Below are positions 17,252 through 27,249 of a stretch of 43,351 nucleotides of DNA, one piece after another. The translations under genes and the position numbers were made by a program. This stretch comes from Bacillota bacterium. GTDB lineage: Bacteria; Bacillota; Sulfobacillia; Symbiobacteriales; Symbiobacteriaceae. The stretch spans positions 1 through 43,351 of the forward strand of contig JAMNXV010000016.1 of NCBI GenBank assembly GCA_023623185.1. The letters are read 5' to 3'. A model generated the notes under the pieces. That model was not told the DNA's origin and made no database searches. It worked only from the letters and a program-made list of their open reading frames with translations. Position 1 is the first letter of the stretch. Each line of letters starts with the position of its first letter.

Positions 17252-17621
17252 CCTCTTCCCGGGGGCTGCCCTTCTCCTCATCCCGCACCTGGACCAGCAG
17301 CTGCGCGATGCGCTGCCCATGTTCGATGGACTCGTCCAGGTGGAAATGCAGCTCGGGCGTGTAACGCAGGCGCAGCCGCTTCGCCAGTTCACTGCGCAGG
17401 AAGCCCGTCGCAGACGCGAGACCGGCCATGGTGTCCTTCTTCTGCTGTTCGTCGCCCAGCACCGAGACGTAGATCTTGGCGTGCCGGAGGTCGCGCGAGA
17501 CCTCCACCTTGACGATCGAGACAAATCCGATGCGCGGATCCTTCACCTCATCGCGCAAGAGCTGGGCCAGCTCGTCGCGCATCTGCTCGCCCACACGGAC
17601 GGCGCGCGGGTTCCCGGCCAT
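17244..17621 (-). CDS. rbfA: 30S ribosome-binding factor A
   Basis: RbfA helps mature the 5' end of 16S rRNA. The 125-residue protein contains the KH-like fold: [28 protein letters not shown] (start of the domain, in about residues 9-36), then [14 protein letters not shown] and [21 protein letters not shown]. The ATG at 17621 has AGGAGG ten bases upstream; a GTG three codons earlier is too close to that site. It lies between infB and nrnA in the conserved order. Confidence 0.95.
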   Translation of the reverse strand: MAGNPRAVRVGEQMRDELAQLLRDEVKDPRIGFVSIVKVEVSRDLRHAKIYVSVLGDEQQKKDTMAGLASATGFLRSELAKRLRLRYTPELHFHLDESIEHGQRIAQLLVQVRDEEKGSPREEGE

Positions 17622-17671
17622 GGGGAACACACCTCCTGCAGGACCAAATCAAAGGGATCCTCTGGTCAACT

Positions 17672-17700
17672 GAAGGCCGGTGGCCCTGCCACCGGCCTTC
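17672..17700 (-). terminator. Perfect 12-bp intergenic hairpin between infB and rbfA
   Basis: GAAGGCCGGTGG pairs perfectly with CCACCGGCCTTC across a 5-nt loop, 13 bases after the infB stop. There is no T-run on either side, so it is unlikely to be a full terminator. It may be a processing or stabilising element that separates infB from the downstream genes. Confidence 0.4.
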
Positions 17701-17713
17701 GCCGGATACCGGC

Positions 17714-20689
17714 CTAGCCGGCCTTGATCTCCTGAAGCTCGTAAGCCTCGAGAATGTCGCCGCGCTTGAAGTCCTGGAAGTTGGCGAGGGTGATGCCGCA
17801 TTCGTAACCCTCGGCCACTTCCTTCACCTCGTCCTTGTAGCGGCGCAGCGCGTTGAGTTCGCCGTCCCACACCACCACGCCGTCGCGGATGAGCCGGTAG
17901 CGGGCGCTCCTGGTGACCTTGCCGCTGATGACCATGCACCCGGCGGCCACGCCGACCTTGGGCACCTTGAAGGTCTCCCGCACCTCGGCCTTGCCCAGGA
18001 TGACTTCCTCGATCTTGGGCTTGAGCATGCCCTTCATGGCGGCCTCAATATCGTCAACGATGTCGTAGATGACGCTGTAGGTGCGGATGTCGATGCCCTG
18101 CTCGTCCGCCGCGCGCGACGCCCGGTCGTCGGGACGCACGTTGAAGCCGATGATGATCGCCTTGGAGGCGACGGCCAGCATCACGTCGGACTCGGAGATG
18201 GCGCCGACGCCCGTGTGGATGATCTTCACCTGGACCTCTTCGTTGCGCAGCTTCTCCAGCTGGCCGCGAATGGCCTCCACGGAGCCCTGCACGTCGCCCT
18301 TGACGATAAGGTTCAGGTCCTTCATCTCGCCCTGGGCGACCTGGCTCATGAAGTCATCCAGCGAGATCGCCTTCTGGGCCTGCCGCTCGGCCTGGGCCCT
18401 GGCGATGCGCTTCTCGGCGATGGACCGGGCGGTCTTCTCGTCCGGCGTCACGCGGAACACATCGCCAGCCGCCGGCACCGAGTCGAAGCCCAGAATGCGC
18501 ACAGGCGTGGAGGGGCCGGCCGACTTCAGCTTGCGGCCGCGGTGATCGAACATCGCCCGCACGCGGCCCCAGGCCGTTCCGGCCACGAAGACGTCCCCGG
18601 TGTGCAGGGTGCCGGCCTGCACCAGCACGGTGGCCACCGGGCCCCGCGCCTTGTCCAGCGCGGCTTCCAGAATGGTGCCCGCCGCCGGCTTGTCGGGATT
18701 CGCCTTCAGTTCGGCCACTTCTGCCAATACCAGGATATTCTCCAACAGCAGGTCCAGGTTGGTCTTCTGCTTGGCGGACACCGGTACCATAATGGTGTCG
18801 CCGCCCCACTCCTCGGCCACCAGGCCGTAGTTGGTCAGGTCCTGCATGACCCGCTGCGGGCTGGCCGTCTCCTTGTCGATCTTGTTGATGGCGACCAGGA
18901 TCGGCACGTTGGCGGCCTTGGCGTGGTTGATCGACTCCACCGTCTGCGGCATCACCGAGTCGTCCGCAGCGACGACCAGCACGGCGATGTCGGTGACGTT
19001 CGCGCCGCGGGCCCGCATGGCGGTGAAGGCCTCGTGGCCGGGGGTGTCGAGGAAGGTGATCTTCCGACCGTCCAGATCCACCTCGTACGCGCCGATGTGC
19101 TGCGTGATGCCGCCGGCCTCGCCGGCTGCCACCTTCGCCTCCCGGATCGCGTCAAGCAGGGAGGTCTTGCCGTGGTCCACGTGGCCCATAATGGTGACCA
19201 CCGGATGCCGCGGCTTCTTCAGCTCCTCGGGCTCGTCCGGATCCTCGACCCGGTCGTAGACCTCGGTGATGTCTTCCTTCTCCTCAACCGTGACGTCCAC
19301 GCCGAACTCCGACGCGACCAGCACACAGGTGTCGACGTCGAGTTCCTGGTTGATGGTCGCCATGATGCCGAAGCCGGTGAGCAGCTTCTTGATGACCTCG
19401 GCCGCCGTAACGCCCATCTCGTGCGCCAGTTCCTTGACCGACATGGGGCCGCTTACGGTGATCGGCTTCAGGTTGCGCCGCTCCACCACCGCGCTCTTGC
19501 GCTTCGGCCGGTGACCGAACAGCTTCTCCTCAGAAGGCCGGGAGGCCTGCTCCCGCCGGGAGTAGAAGTCGGCGCGCTTGCGGTCGCCTCCCTGACCGAC
19601 GCGGGGCTTGCCCTCGGCGGGCTTGGCCTGCTCCGCCACCTTCGGATCGACCTTGGGGATGGTGAGCGGACCGCCGCGCCGCCCTCCCCGCTGCGGCAGG
19701 CCGAGGCCGCCGGGGCGTGGCCCGCCGGACCGCGGCCGCTGCGGCATGCCGACCCCGCCGGAGCGCGCGCCGCGCTGCCCGGCCGGAATCGGCAGACCGA
19801 TCCCGGAGCCAGAGGGCCGCGGCTGGGCAGGCTTGGTCGGCAGACCGATTCCCGACCTCCCGGACGCAGCCGGCTTGACGGGCAGACCGAGGCCGGGCGT
19901 CACCGGCCGCGCCGGCTGCCCGGGGCCGGCGGGAACCGGCCGGCTCGGTCCGCGATGCTCTGCAGCCTCCTGCTGGGCCGCTTCCTCCGCCTCCGCGGCG
20001 GGCGCGGGGCGCTTCGCCTCCGCACCAGGCGCAGCTTCCGCCTCGCGGGCCGGCTTCGCCGGCGCGCTCGCGGCAGCCTGGTCGGCCGCGCCGGCGGCGC
20101 CCTTCGCGGGCTTCGCCTCTGCGGCCGCCTCAGCCGCAGGCGGCGTCACGGCGGCGCGCTCGGGCTGCGCCGCGGGCGCCTCGGCGCGCGGGCGTTCGGC
20201 GGCAGGGGCGGCCGCTGCCGGCGCCTGGGCCTTTTCAGCCGGACGCTTCTCCGCAGCTGCCGGCGCCTCCGCAGCGGGGCGGCCCGCAGCGGGCCGAGCG
20301 CCTGGCCGGAGTTCGGCCGCCGGGCGCTCCGCCAGCGGGCGCCGCTCGGCCAGCGGCCGGCGCTCCCGCTTCTCGGACACCGGCCGCTTCGGACGGGTGC
20401 CGGACCCGAAGAAGTCCTCGAGGAGCGAGGCCTTCGCCGGATTCGCCTCACGGACCGGCTTCTGCTGAGCAGCCGGCTTCGCGGCCTTCGCGGCAGACTT
20501 GGCCGCACCCTCGCCCTCCTGGGCGCCGGTGCGCTTTACCGCGTCGGTCACCTTCTCTGCTGTCTTCTGGTCGATGGTACTCATATGGTTTTTCACATCC
20601 ACGTTCAAAGATTGAAGGACCTCCAGTACTCGTTTGGAGTCCACTCCTAACTCTCTAGCCAGTTCAAATACGCGAAGCCTGGGCTCCAA
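17714..20689 (-). CDS. infB: Translation initiation factor IF-2
   Basis: IF-2 places initiator tRNA on the ribosome using GTP. The 991-residue protein has the N-terminal IF2_N module (about 1-50), a very long low-complexity Ala/Pro/Glu/Lys segment (about 60-400), a second IF2_N module ([21 protein letters not shown], near 410-460), the G domain (G1 [10 protein letters not shown] at 501-510, G3 DTPGHEAF, G4 NKID) and C-terminal beta barrels. Residues about 265-335 contain five GxG[L/M]P repeats. Start TTG 20689 has GGGGGTGAT upstream and follows ylxQ by four bases. The length exceeds many Firmicute IF-2s because of the linker. Confidence 0.96.
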   Translation of the reverse strand: MEPRLRVFELARELGVDSKRVLEVLQSLNVDVKNHMSTIDQKTAEKVTDAVKRTGAQEGEGAAKSAAKAAKPAAQQKPVREANPAKASLLEDFFGSGTRPKRPVSEKRERRPLAERRPLAERPAAELRPGARPAAGRPAAEAPAAAEKRPAEKAQAPAAAAPAAERPRAEAPAAQPERAAVTPPAAEAAAEAKPAKGAAGAADQAAASAPAKPAREAEAAPGAEAKRPAPAAEAEEAAQQEAAEHRGPSRPVPAGPGQPARPVTPGLGLPVKPAASGRSGIGLPTKPAQPRPSGSGIGLPIPAGQRGARSGGVGMPQRPRSGGPRPGGLGLPQRGGRRGGPLTIPKVDPKVAEQAKPAEGKPRVGQGGDRKRADFYSRREQASRPSEEKLFGHRPKRKSAVVERRNLKPITVSGPMSVKELAHEMGVTAAEVIKKLLTGFGIMATINQELDVDTCVLVASEFGVDVTVEEKEDITEVYDRVEDPDEPEELKKPRHPVVTIMGHVDHGKTSLLDAIREAKVAAGEAGGITQHIGAYEVDLDGRKITFLDTPGHEAFTAMRARGANVTDIAVLVVAADDSVMPQTVESINHAKAANVPILVAINKIDKETASPQRVMQDLTNYGLVAEEWGGDTIMVPVSAKQKTNLDLLLENILVLAEVAELKANPDKPAAGTILEAALDKARGPVATVLVQAGTLHTGDVFVAGTAWGRVRAMFDHRGRKLKSAGPSTPVRILGFDSVPAAGDVFRVTPDEKTARSIAEKRIARAQAERQAQKAISLDDFMSQVAQGEMKDLNLIVKGDVQGSVEAIRGQLEKLRNEEVQVKIIHTGVGAISESDVMLAVASKAIIIGFNVRPDDRASRAADEQGIDIRTYSVIYDIVDDIEAAMKGMLKPKIEEVILGKAEVRETFKVPKVGVAAGCMVISGKVTRSARYRLIRDGVVVWDGELNALRRYKDEVKEVAEGYECGITLANFQDFKRGDILEAYELQEIKAG

Positions 20690-20693
20690 CGGA

Positions 20694-21029
20694 TCACCCC
20701 CGTCCTGTCACAGGCGCCAGGCCCTCCCGCCGGAGGATCCCGAGGATCCCCCTGGCAAAGTCTCGGGACTGTACCACCACGACTGCACGCCCTGCCTTGC
20801 CCATGGCCTCACCCAGCGCTGCACGGGTGCCCACGATGTAGCACGGGGCGCCCGTCTGCGCCGCCAGGTGGACGAACCGCGACCGGGTCCGCTCGCTCGC
20901 GTCCCCGGCCACCAGCACGAGGTGGGCGTGCCCGCGGCGCAGGGCCTGCTCGGCAGCCATTTCTCCGGAGACCAGTTGCCCTGCCCGCTGGCAGAGCCCC
21001 AGCATCGAATGCAGCGATGGCGGAATCAC
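20694..21029 (-). CDS. ylxQ: L7Ae/L30e-family RNA-binding protein YlxQ
   Basis: This 111-residue protein has the L7Ae/L30e fold: [39 protein letters not shown] in the first half (about residues 10-48), then a Cys-containing [25 protein letters not shown]. Members bind kink-turn RNA; the cellular role of YlxQ is not settled. The GTG overlaps the ylxR stop by four bases. Its place between ylxR and infB matches the Bacillus nusA operon. Confidence 0.9.
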   Translation of the reverse strand: MIPPSLHSMLGLCQRAGQLVSGEMAAEQALRRGHAHLVLVAGDASERTRSRFVHLAAQTGAPCYIVGTRAALGEAMGKAGRAVVVVQSRDFARGILGILRREGLAPVTGRG

Positions 21030-21325
21030 TCAGCTTTCACCATCCCCATTTCTGCCTCGAGCTGGGCCCAGACCTCGTCGGAGATCGGCTGCTCCAGGGA
21101 CCGTTCCAGGCGCTTGCCCTTCACTGCCTTGGCCAGACACTCGCTGTTCGGGCAGAGGTAGGCGCCGCGCCCCGGCCGCTTCCCGGAGGGAGAGGTGTCG
21201 AGCTCGATGGCGCCTTCGGGCGTGCGCACGACCCGGATCAGTTCCTTCTTGGCGCGCATCTGCCCACAGCCGACGCACATGCGCTGGGGAACCTTCTTCA
21301 CCTTGGGCTGCCGCCCTCTGGCCAT
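21026..21325 (-). CDS. ylxR: YlxR family RNA-binding protein (DUF448)
   Basis: A 99-residue basic protein with CVGCGQMRAKKELIRVVR near the N-terminus and the signature GRGAYLCPNSECLAKAVK, the hallmarks of YlxR/DUF448. It is thought to bind nucleic acid. The ATG at 21325 has GGGAGG eight bases upstream; in-frame GTG codons up to 21334 are too close to it. It lies between nusA and ylxQ, as in other Firmicutes. Confidence 0.93.
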   Translation of the reverse strand: MARGRQPKVKKVPQRMCVGCGQMRAKKELIRVVRTPEGAIELDTSPSGKRPGRGAYLCPNSECLAKAVKGKRLERSLEQPISDEVWAQLEAEMGMVKAE

Positions 21326-21374
21326 CGCCACCACCTCCCTTCACGGCCCGGGCGGGCACGGCTCGTGCCCGGTA

Positions 21375-22457
<1,083 letters not shown>

Positions 22458-22480
22458 CCCTCAAGTCCCCTCTCAAGCTC

Positions 22481-22963
22481 CTAAAACTCAACATAAAGTC
22501 GAGCGCTCGCCACCTGTTTGCGGTCGAGGGCGATGGTCCGACCCCGCTCCTTCCCCTCAGTCAGGGTCAGGGTCACGCGGCCATCAACAAGCCCCTTCAA
22601 CTCACCCACAAACGACTTCTGCCCGTCCACGGGGGCATAGGTGGTCACGACCACCTTGTGCCCCGCGTAGCGGGCGAAGTCTGCCTCGCGCTTTAAGGGC
22701 CGCTCCAGCCCGGGCGAAGAGACCTCGAAGAAATCGTACGGTGGATTGGGCAGAATTTCGTCCAACCGGGCGTCAACCACACGGCTGAGCGCCTCGCAGT
22801 CGTCAAATCCAACCCCGCCCTCCTTGTCGATGTAGACCCGGAGATAGCGGTGGGCTCCCTCCTTGACCAGTTCGACCCCCACCAGCTCCAGCCCCAGCGC
22901 CGCTGCGTGGGGGGCAGCCAGTTCCTCCACCAACTCCTCGAGACGCTTACCGCTCTTCGCCAA
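22481..22963 (-). CDS. rimP: Ribosome maturation factor RimP
   Basis: RimP assists 30S assembly. The 160-residue product begins LAKSGKRLEELVEELAAPH... and carries the family core LELVGVELVKEG, YLRVYIDKEGGVGFDDC, and SSPGLERPLKREADF. TTG 22963 is chosen: GGAGGT lies ten bases before it and the family N-terminus follows. The open frame to 23086 runs through the leader and has no similarity. It is the first gene of the nusA-infB operon. Confidence 0.93.
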   Translation of the reverse strand: MAKSGKRLEELVEELAAPHAAALGLELVGVELVKEGAHRYLRVYIDKEGGVGFDDCEALSRVVDARLDEILPNPPYDFFEVSSPGLERPLKREADFARYAGHKVVVTTYAPVDGQKSFVGELKGLVDGRVTLTLTEGKERGRTIALDRKQVASARLYVEF

Positions 22964-23050
22964 ACAGGACCAGACCTCCGATCGAATGATGCCGTGCGGC
23001 CGAAGCGGCACGCCTGCAGCACTACTGTTTCCCGATTTCGGGCACCAAAT

Positions 23051-23070
23051 GAGCCGGCTCGCACCGGCTC
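23051..23070 (-). other. Second hairpin in the rimP leader
   Basis: A perfect 7-bp inverted repeat GAGCCGG/CCGGCTC with a 6-nt loop lies about 90 nt after the predicted transcription start. It is followed on the minus strand by ATTTGG. It has the same stem and loop sizes as the upstream leader hairpin at 23116-23135. Function unknown. Confidence 0.35.
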
Positions 23071-23115
23071 GTTGGCGAACCCGCACTCCAACGCCGAGAC
23101 CTCGGACGTTGAAAA

Positions 23116-23135
23116 GAGTGGGTTGACACCCACTC
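23116..23135 (-). terminator. Terminator-like hairpin in the rimP-nusA-infB leader (possible attenuator)
   Basis: GAGTGGG and CCCACTC form a perfect 7-bp stem with a 6-nt loop, followed at once on the minus strand by TTTTC. It lies downstream of the promoter at 23167-23195 and upstream of rimP, so it sits inside the leader RNA. It could equally stop read-through from the membrane-protein gene ending at 23208. Attenuation is an inference. Confidence 0.55.
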
Positions 23136-23166
23136 CTTAGGACACGGAACAGCTACCTCGGTGCTC

Positions 23167-23195
23167 ATCATAGCACACAATGCCGCCCGTGACAA
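23167..23195 (-). promoter_or_regulatory. Sigma-A promoter of the rimP-nusA-infB operon
   Basis: On the minus strand, TTGTCA is followed by a 17-base spacer and TATGAT, close to the vegetative consensus at ideal spacing. Transcription would start near 23160, giving a leader of about 200 nt before the rimP TTG. This is the best vegetative promoter match I found in the window. Confidence 0.75.
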
Positions 23196-23207
23196 GGGAT
23201 GACGGGC

Positions 23208-23762
23208 CTACTTTCCGCCTAGTCGCTCATCGACCGTCAGCGGCGGAATGCGCCGCTTCAGCTCTCCGACGAAGCCGCCCGCGGAGCGCAGGTAGGCCAC
23301 CGGAATCGGGACGAAGGTGATCTTCTTCCCGGGGTTGCGGTGGCGGAAGTTGTCCAGCATCTCCCGGGCCGCCGGGTGAATGCCCTTCTCCGGCAGCTCG
23401 CGGCCGACGTCGACGCCGCGCAGCACCAGCCAGATCGCCGGGAAGAGCGGGTTGCGCCCGCCGCGCAGCACCATCCCCACCTTATCCAGGGGAATGACCG
23501 TCAGCCGGCCGGCGTCCCGCACCCGGACCTCCCGCCGGGTCAGCTCCACGCTGAACACCCATCCCGATGAGACGAACCAGGAAAGCACGCCGACGAGCAC
23601 GCCGTACAACACGAAAAACACCGTGCCGCCGGGGCCCGTGAAAATCGGGCTCAGGATCATCACAAGCGCGGCAGCCGCCACGAGCGACAGGCCGTACAGG
23701 ATCTTCTGCACCAGTGTCAGGCCGAACTGCATACTTTCCGTCTTCTTCGTCTCCGCTGTCAT
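23208..23762 (-). CDS. Two-helix membrane protein with a PH-like cytoplasmic domain (hypothetical)
   Basis: I do not recognise a named family. The 184-residue product has two predicted membrane helices (about 22-40 and 46-66: ILYGLSLVAAAALVMIL; VFFVLYGVLVGVLSWFV), followed by a soluble region with alternating strands (VFSVELTRREVRVRD, RLTVIPLDKVGMVLRG) that resembles bacterial PH-type domains. The C-terminus is helical and basic. No strong ribosome site precedes the ATG at 23762; instead an 8-bp hairpin, GGCGGCCC/GGGCCGCC, lies 8-33 bases upstream. It is the last gene before the rimP promoter and probably belongs to the ADP-ribosylhydrolase transcript. Confidence 0.65.
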   Translation of the reverse strand: MTAETKKTESMQFGLTLVQKILYGLSLVAAAALVMILSPIFTGPGGTVFFVLYGVLVGVLSWFVSSGWVFSVELTRREVRVRDAGRLTVIPLDKVGMVLRGGRNPLFPAIWLVLRGVDVGRELPEKGIHPAAREMLDNFRHRNPGKKITFVPIPVAYLRSAGGFVGELKRRIPPLTVDERLGGK

Positions 23763-23807
23763 TCGCTGCGGCGGCCCGTCCTGCTGCGGGCCGCCGCCAC
23801 ACCTCCA

Positions 23808-25160
23808 TCATTCGCTAGTGTCGAGCCGGCGCGACCGATAGACCGCATAGAGCCCGGCCGCGAGTTCGTCGATGACCGCCCGCTCCCGCAGGGCCTGGCT
23901 CCACCGCCGGGGCACGGCCGAGGGGCCGTACGCGGCGCCTGCCAGCCCTCCGGCCACCGCACCGACGGTATCGGCGTCATCCCCTAAATTCACCGCGACC
24001 ACAACACATTCCTCCAGCGAGTCGGTCCGGAGCAACGCCCAGAACGCGGCCTCCAGCGTCTCCACCACGTACCCGCCCGACCGGATCCGGTCGGCCGGGC
24101 GGTCCGCCAGGCGCTCGAACCTCCGGGCGAGGTCCGCGATCGCCGCCTGCACGTCCGGCGCGGCCCCGGGCAGCGGCGCCAGCCCGGCCGCCAGGGCGTC
24201 GGCCGGCGTCGCCCCGTCCAGCAGGGCGTCCGCCGCGCGGTGGTAGATGGCGATCGCCGCATCGGACTCCGGATGCGGGTGGGTCATGCGGCCGATGCGG
24301 ATGGCCTCGGCCGGGTCAGGGCCGTAGGCCAGTGCGGTGGGCAGGGTCCGCATCAGTGCGCCGTTGCCGGCCGCCCACTCGCCGAGTTCCGCCCGGACGG
24401 CCTCGCTGGCCGCCTGCCACGACCCCAGGCGCATGAAGGCGCGGATCGCCGTCCGGCAGGTGTTCCCCACGTCGGGCGGGCCCGACTCCAGCCACGCGAC
24501 GAAGTGGCGCCCCACCGCGTCGACGGGATCGACGGGGTTCTCCACGATCCCACGGCCCACCGCCACCGCCATGGCGGTGTCATCGGTCCACGCGCCTGCG
24601 GGAAACCCGAAGGGGCCGCCGCCGACAATCTCCCGGTGGCCGCCGGGGTAGCGGGCCGAAATGGCCTCGCGGCTCATGAACTCCACCGTGCAGCCGAGCG
24701 CGTCGGCCACCGCCATCCCCAGCATGGCCCCGAGGCCGCGGCCCGCACGGGTCAGGCTGAGCTTCCGCTGCGCGGCGAACCCCTCGCGGTGCAGCCAGGT
24801 CAGCCGCCCTTGAATCACGTGCCACGCCGGAAGGCTCATCAGGCGGAGGAACGGGAAATAGGCGTCACCCAGCCCCCGCTCGGCCGCCACCAGCACGGCC
24901 GCCTCGATGCAGAGCAGGTCCCCGGGCGACATGCCCGAGGGCAGGCCCGTCACGATCTGGTCGAAGGGCTGCGGCTCGAGGGCGGCGTGGGGATTCCGGT
25001 AATAGACGTCGATCATGCGGACGAAGGTGCGGTCCAGCTCCCCCGCCTCCGCGGGGCTCAGCCCCTCGTAGAGCGCGAGGGCGGCCCGCCAGTCGGGGGG
25101 CTCGTCCCAGTCGGCACGGGAGGCCTCCAGGGCCTGGAGGATGCGCTGCTCCCAGTCCAC
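23808..25160 (-). CDS. ADP-ribosylglycohydrolase family protein with extra N-terminal domain
   Basis: The C-terminal two-thirds (about 135-450) is an ADP-ribosyl-glycohydrolase (DraG/ARH) domain: GLGAMLGMAVADALG, the metal motif GAWTDDTAMA at 189-198, GNGALMRTLP, and NLGDDADTVGAVAGGLAGA near 395. Such enzymes remove ADP-ribose from proteins or hydrolyse related ribosides using two Mg2+ ions; the motifs needed appear intact. The first 130 residues form a separate, mostly helical domain that I cannot assign. The GTG at 25160 follows the stop of the membrane protein gene without a gap. The natural substrate is unknown, and no ADP-ribosyltransferase gene is seen nearby. Confidence 0.85.
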   Translation of the reverse strand: MDWEQRILQALEASRADWDEPPDWRAALALYEGLSPAEAGELDRTFVRMIDVYYRNPHAALEPQPFDQIVTGLPSGMSPGDLLCIEAAVLVAAERGLGDAYFPFLRLMSLPAWHVIQGRLTWLHREGFAAQRKLSLTRAGRGLGAMLGMAVADALGCTVEFMSREAISARYPGGHREIVGGGPFGFPAGAWTDDTAMAVAVGRGIVENPVDPVDAVGRHFVAWLESGPPDVGNTCRTAIRAFMRLGSWQAASEAVRAELGEWAAGNGALMRTLPTALAYGPDPAEAIRIGRMTHPHPESDAAIAIYHRAADALLDGATPADALAAGLAPLPGAAPDVQAAIADLARRFERLADRPADRIRSGGYVVETLEAAFWALLRTDSLEECVVVAVNLGDDADTVGAVAGGLAGAAYGPSAVPRRWSQALRERAVIDELAAGLYAVYRSRRLDTSE

Positions 25161-25634
25161 CTAGCGCCGGCCCCCCTTCTGTTCGGCGAAGGGGCCCAGC
25201 ACGATCACGCCGGCCCCCAGCACCATCGCGGCGCCGTACACCCGCTCCGACATCTTGTGCCAGCGGTTGTACTCCACCCGCACGGGGTCGGTCTCGGCGT
25301 AGGTCTGAACCGGTTCGGGCGGCTGCGCCCGCTCCATCTGCGGAAAGATGTAGAGCCACGTGGTGAGGGCCAGGCCCAGGCAGCCCAGCAGCAGCACGAG
25401 CCGCGCCTTGTTCACGCCGCTCCGCAGCCGGGGCAGCAGGGTCAGGAGCGCTGCCGCCCCGAGCAGCAGCCCGACGTTGTTCAGCAGGTAGATGATGTCG
25501 CCGGCCAGGTCCCCGGCCGACTGCCTGTCGGGACCGAACGCGGCGAAGATCTTGGGAGCGCCCAGGGCGAAGCCGGCCGCAGCGCCGACCCAGAGTCCCA
25601 TCAACAGTTGGGTCGCGGCCTCCAGGACTCTCAT
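25161..25634 (-). CDS. Four-helix integral membrane protein (DUF4149-like)
   Basis: A 157-residue protein with four predicted membrane helices: residues about 3-25 (EAATQLLMGLWVGAAAGFAL), 45-65 (LLNNVGLLLGAAALLTLL), 77-95 (LVLLLGCLGLALTTWL) and 133-150. An invariant-looking RWHKMSERVYG precedes the last helix, as in DUF4149 proteins. The ATG at 25634 overlaps the upstream HAD gene stop (ATGA) and has GAGGAGGT nine bases before it. Function unknown. The overlaps on both sides place it in one operon with the HAD phosphatase and the ADP-ribosylhydrolase. Confidence 0.75.
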   Translation of the reverse strand: MRVLEAATQLLMGLWVGAAAGFALGAPKIFAAFGPDRQSAGDLAGDIIYLLNNVGLLLGAAALLTLLPRLRSGVNKARLVLLLGCLGLALTTWLYIFPQMERAQPPEPVQTYAETDPVRVEYNRWHKMSERVYGAAMVLGAGVIVLGPFAEQKGGRR

Positions 25635-26485
25635 CCTCCGCATACCTCCTCCAGGACGCGTGCCACGCCATCTTCGCTGCACGGCGGCGCCACCCGGTCC
25701 GCCGCGGCCTTCACATGGGGAGCGGCGTTGCCCATCGCGACGCCCAGCCCCACGTAGCGCAGCATCTCCACGTCGTTATCGGAATCGCCGAACGCGATCA
25801 TCGCCTCGGGAGGAATGCCCAGCCGCTCGCCGAGCGCCCTGAGGCCGCTCGCCTTCGAGATGCCCGCGGCGGTCACCTCCAGGTTGTCGGCGCCGGATGA
25901 GGTCACCTCCACGCCCTGCACCTCGCGGCGGATCTGCTCGGCCAGGGCAGGCAGCCGGGCCGGCTCACCGAAGAGCATGAGCTTCAGCACCGGCGGCCTG
26001 CCGGGGGCCGCCGCCCAGCGCGCGAGGCGCGGCACCAGGCGGGTCTGGTTGGCGCCCCACATGCGGGCAACGCCCAGCGCAGCCTGAAATGCCGCGCCTC
26101 CGGCGCGCAGCCACTGATAGGCGTTGACCAGGTGGGCCAGGGGCCTGTCCAGCACCATGCCCTCGGGCGTGTAGCAGTGCATCAGGACGCCGGCCCGCCG
26201 GCCCAGGGCCAGGGTCCTCACCAGCGGCTCGGTCGGAATGCCCCACTGGTGAATCACGCCCCCGCTGTCGTCCAGGAGGCCGGCGCCATTGCAGCAGATC
26301 ACCGGCCCGCCGCCGATCTCCCGGCTGATGCGCAGCGCGGAGTGGGGCGTGCGACCGGTGGCAATGACGGTAATGGCGCCCCGCCGCCGCGCCGCCGCCA
26401 GAGCGGCCAGGGTGCGGGGCGACACCTGATGACGGCTGCAGAACAGGGTGCCGTCCACATCGAGGGCGATCAGGCGGTACTGCAA
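25631..26485 (-). CDS. Cof-type HAD-superfamily phosphatase
   Basis: A 284-residue haloacid-dehalogenase hydrolase of the Cof/YwpJ group. Motif I is LIALDVDGTLFC with the nucleophile and acid/base aspartates, motif II is VIATGRTP, motif III is the lysine of GISKASGL, and motif IV is FGDSDNDVEML. The large inserted cap domain between about 85 and 200 is the type IIB form. These enzymes remove phosphate from small metabolites such as sugar phosphates or flavin precursors. TTG 26485 follows GGAGAGG at good spacing; the open frame to 26548 has no homology. Confidence 0.87.
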   Translation of the reverse strand: MQYRLIALDVDGTLFCSRHQVSPRTLAALAAARRRGAITVIATGRTPHSALRISREIGGGPVICCNGAGLLDDSGGVIHQWGIPTEPLVRTLALGRRAGVLMHCYTPEGMVLDRPLAHLVNAYQWLRAGGAAFQAALGVARMWGANQTRLVPRLARWAAAPGRPPVLKLMLFGEPARLPALAEQIRREVQGVEVTSSGADNLEVTAAGISKASGLRALGERLGIPPEAMIAFGDSDNDVEMLRYVGLGVAMGNAAPHVKAAADRVAPPCSEDGVARVLEEVCGG

Positions 26486-26558
26486 GCGAACACCTCTCCA
26501 CCACGGGACACTCTTGACAATGTTAACTCCTGCCTCTTTCCTCTGCAATCCCCGTCCG

Positions 26559-27164
26559 CTACACCCGTTCCAGCTCCGCCGCCAGCGCCGCGCGCAGGGC
26601 CGCCATGGTGCCGCGCCAGCCCGCCCGCGCCAGCGAAGTCAGGAAGTCGGCGTGGCTGCGCCCCCGCCGGTAGTCGGGCTCCCGGGACGGGTGCGGCAGG
26701 TAGCGGGCGATCTCGTCCAGGTCCGGATCCACCAGCAGCGAGCCCTGGTACAGGGCCACCTCCCGGTTGGCGTACAGGCTGGAGCCCAGCACCTTCAGGT
26801 CGTCGATCGCCACGTCGCCCATCCCCCGCACCGCTGCGCCGGTGAGCCCCAGACCGCGCAGGGCGCGGGCAACGGCCTCGGCGATGGGCCCGATCCACTG
26901 CGTCGCAAACTGCCGGCGGGAGGCCTCGTACGCCGCGGTGATCACCAGACATCCTGGCGCCAGGACCACCGCCCCGCCCCCGCCCCGGCGCCGGTAGACC
27001 GGCACGCCGTCGGCGGCGCAGCGCGCCAGGTCCACATCCGTCTCGGGCGTGCCGGCGCCCAGCACCGCCTCCGTCCGCTCGGGCTCCCAGAGCCAGATGA
27101 AGGGGCCTTCCTTCCTGAACCTCTCGAGTGCAACCGCGTCGTAGGGCAAGGGTTGGATCTGCAT
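26559..27164 (-). CDS. Lipoate/biotin protein ligase family protein (LplA/LipB fold)
   Basis: A 201-residue protein of the biotinyl/lipoyl transferase fold. The nucleotide/acyl loop is YRRRGGGGAVVLAPGCLVI, and the conserved lysine is K in DDLKVLGSSLY, followed by the substrate strand ALYQGSLLV. It could attach octanoate or lipoate to lipoyl domains, but the protein is at the short end for LplA and lacks a C-terminal accessory domain, so LipL/LipM-like amidotransfer is also possible. ATG 27164 has GGGAGG six bases upstream; earlier in-frame starts to 27236 have none. It follows polC by 85 bases. Confidence 0.78.
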   Translation of the reverse strand: MQIQPLPYDAVALERFRKEGPFIWLWEPERTEAVLGAGTPETDVDLARCAADGVPVYRRRGGGGAVVLAPGCLVITAAYEASRRQFATQWIGPIAEAVARALRGLGLTGAAVRGMGDVAIDDLKVLGSSLYANREVALYQGSLLVDPDLDEIARYLPHPSREPDYRRGRSHADFLTSLARAGWRGTMAALRAALAAELERV

Positions 27165-27249
27165 GATGGTCCTCCCGCACGGGATGTAGGCCGTGTGCAT
27201 CCACGGAAAACGCGCAGCCCACGGCTCACCGCTCACCGCCTGCCGCTCA

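Noticed and set aside
19900..20500. Repetitive GC-rich sequence that could suggest a repeat array or CRISPR
   Set aside because: It encodes the Ala/Pro/Glu-rich linker of IF-2; there are no regular direct repeats with unique spacers.
18215..20650. An 811-codon plus-strand open frame opposite infB
   Set aside because: It is antisense to the IF-2 gene with intact G-domain motifs; composition is biased and no domain is recognisable.
26514..26530. TTGACAATGTTAAC on the plus strand as a promoter -35
   Set aside because: No -10 element follows at proper spacing and there is no plus-strand gene downstream; it falls in the gap between two minus-strand genes.
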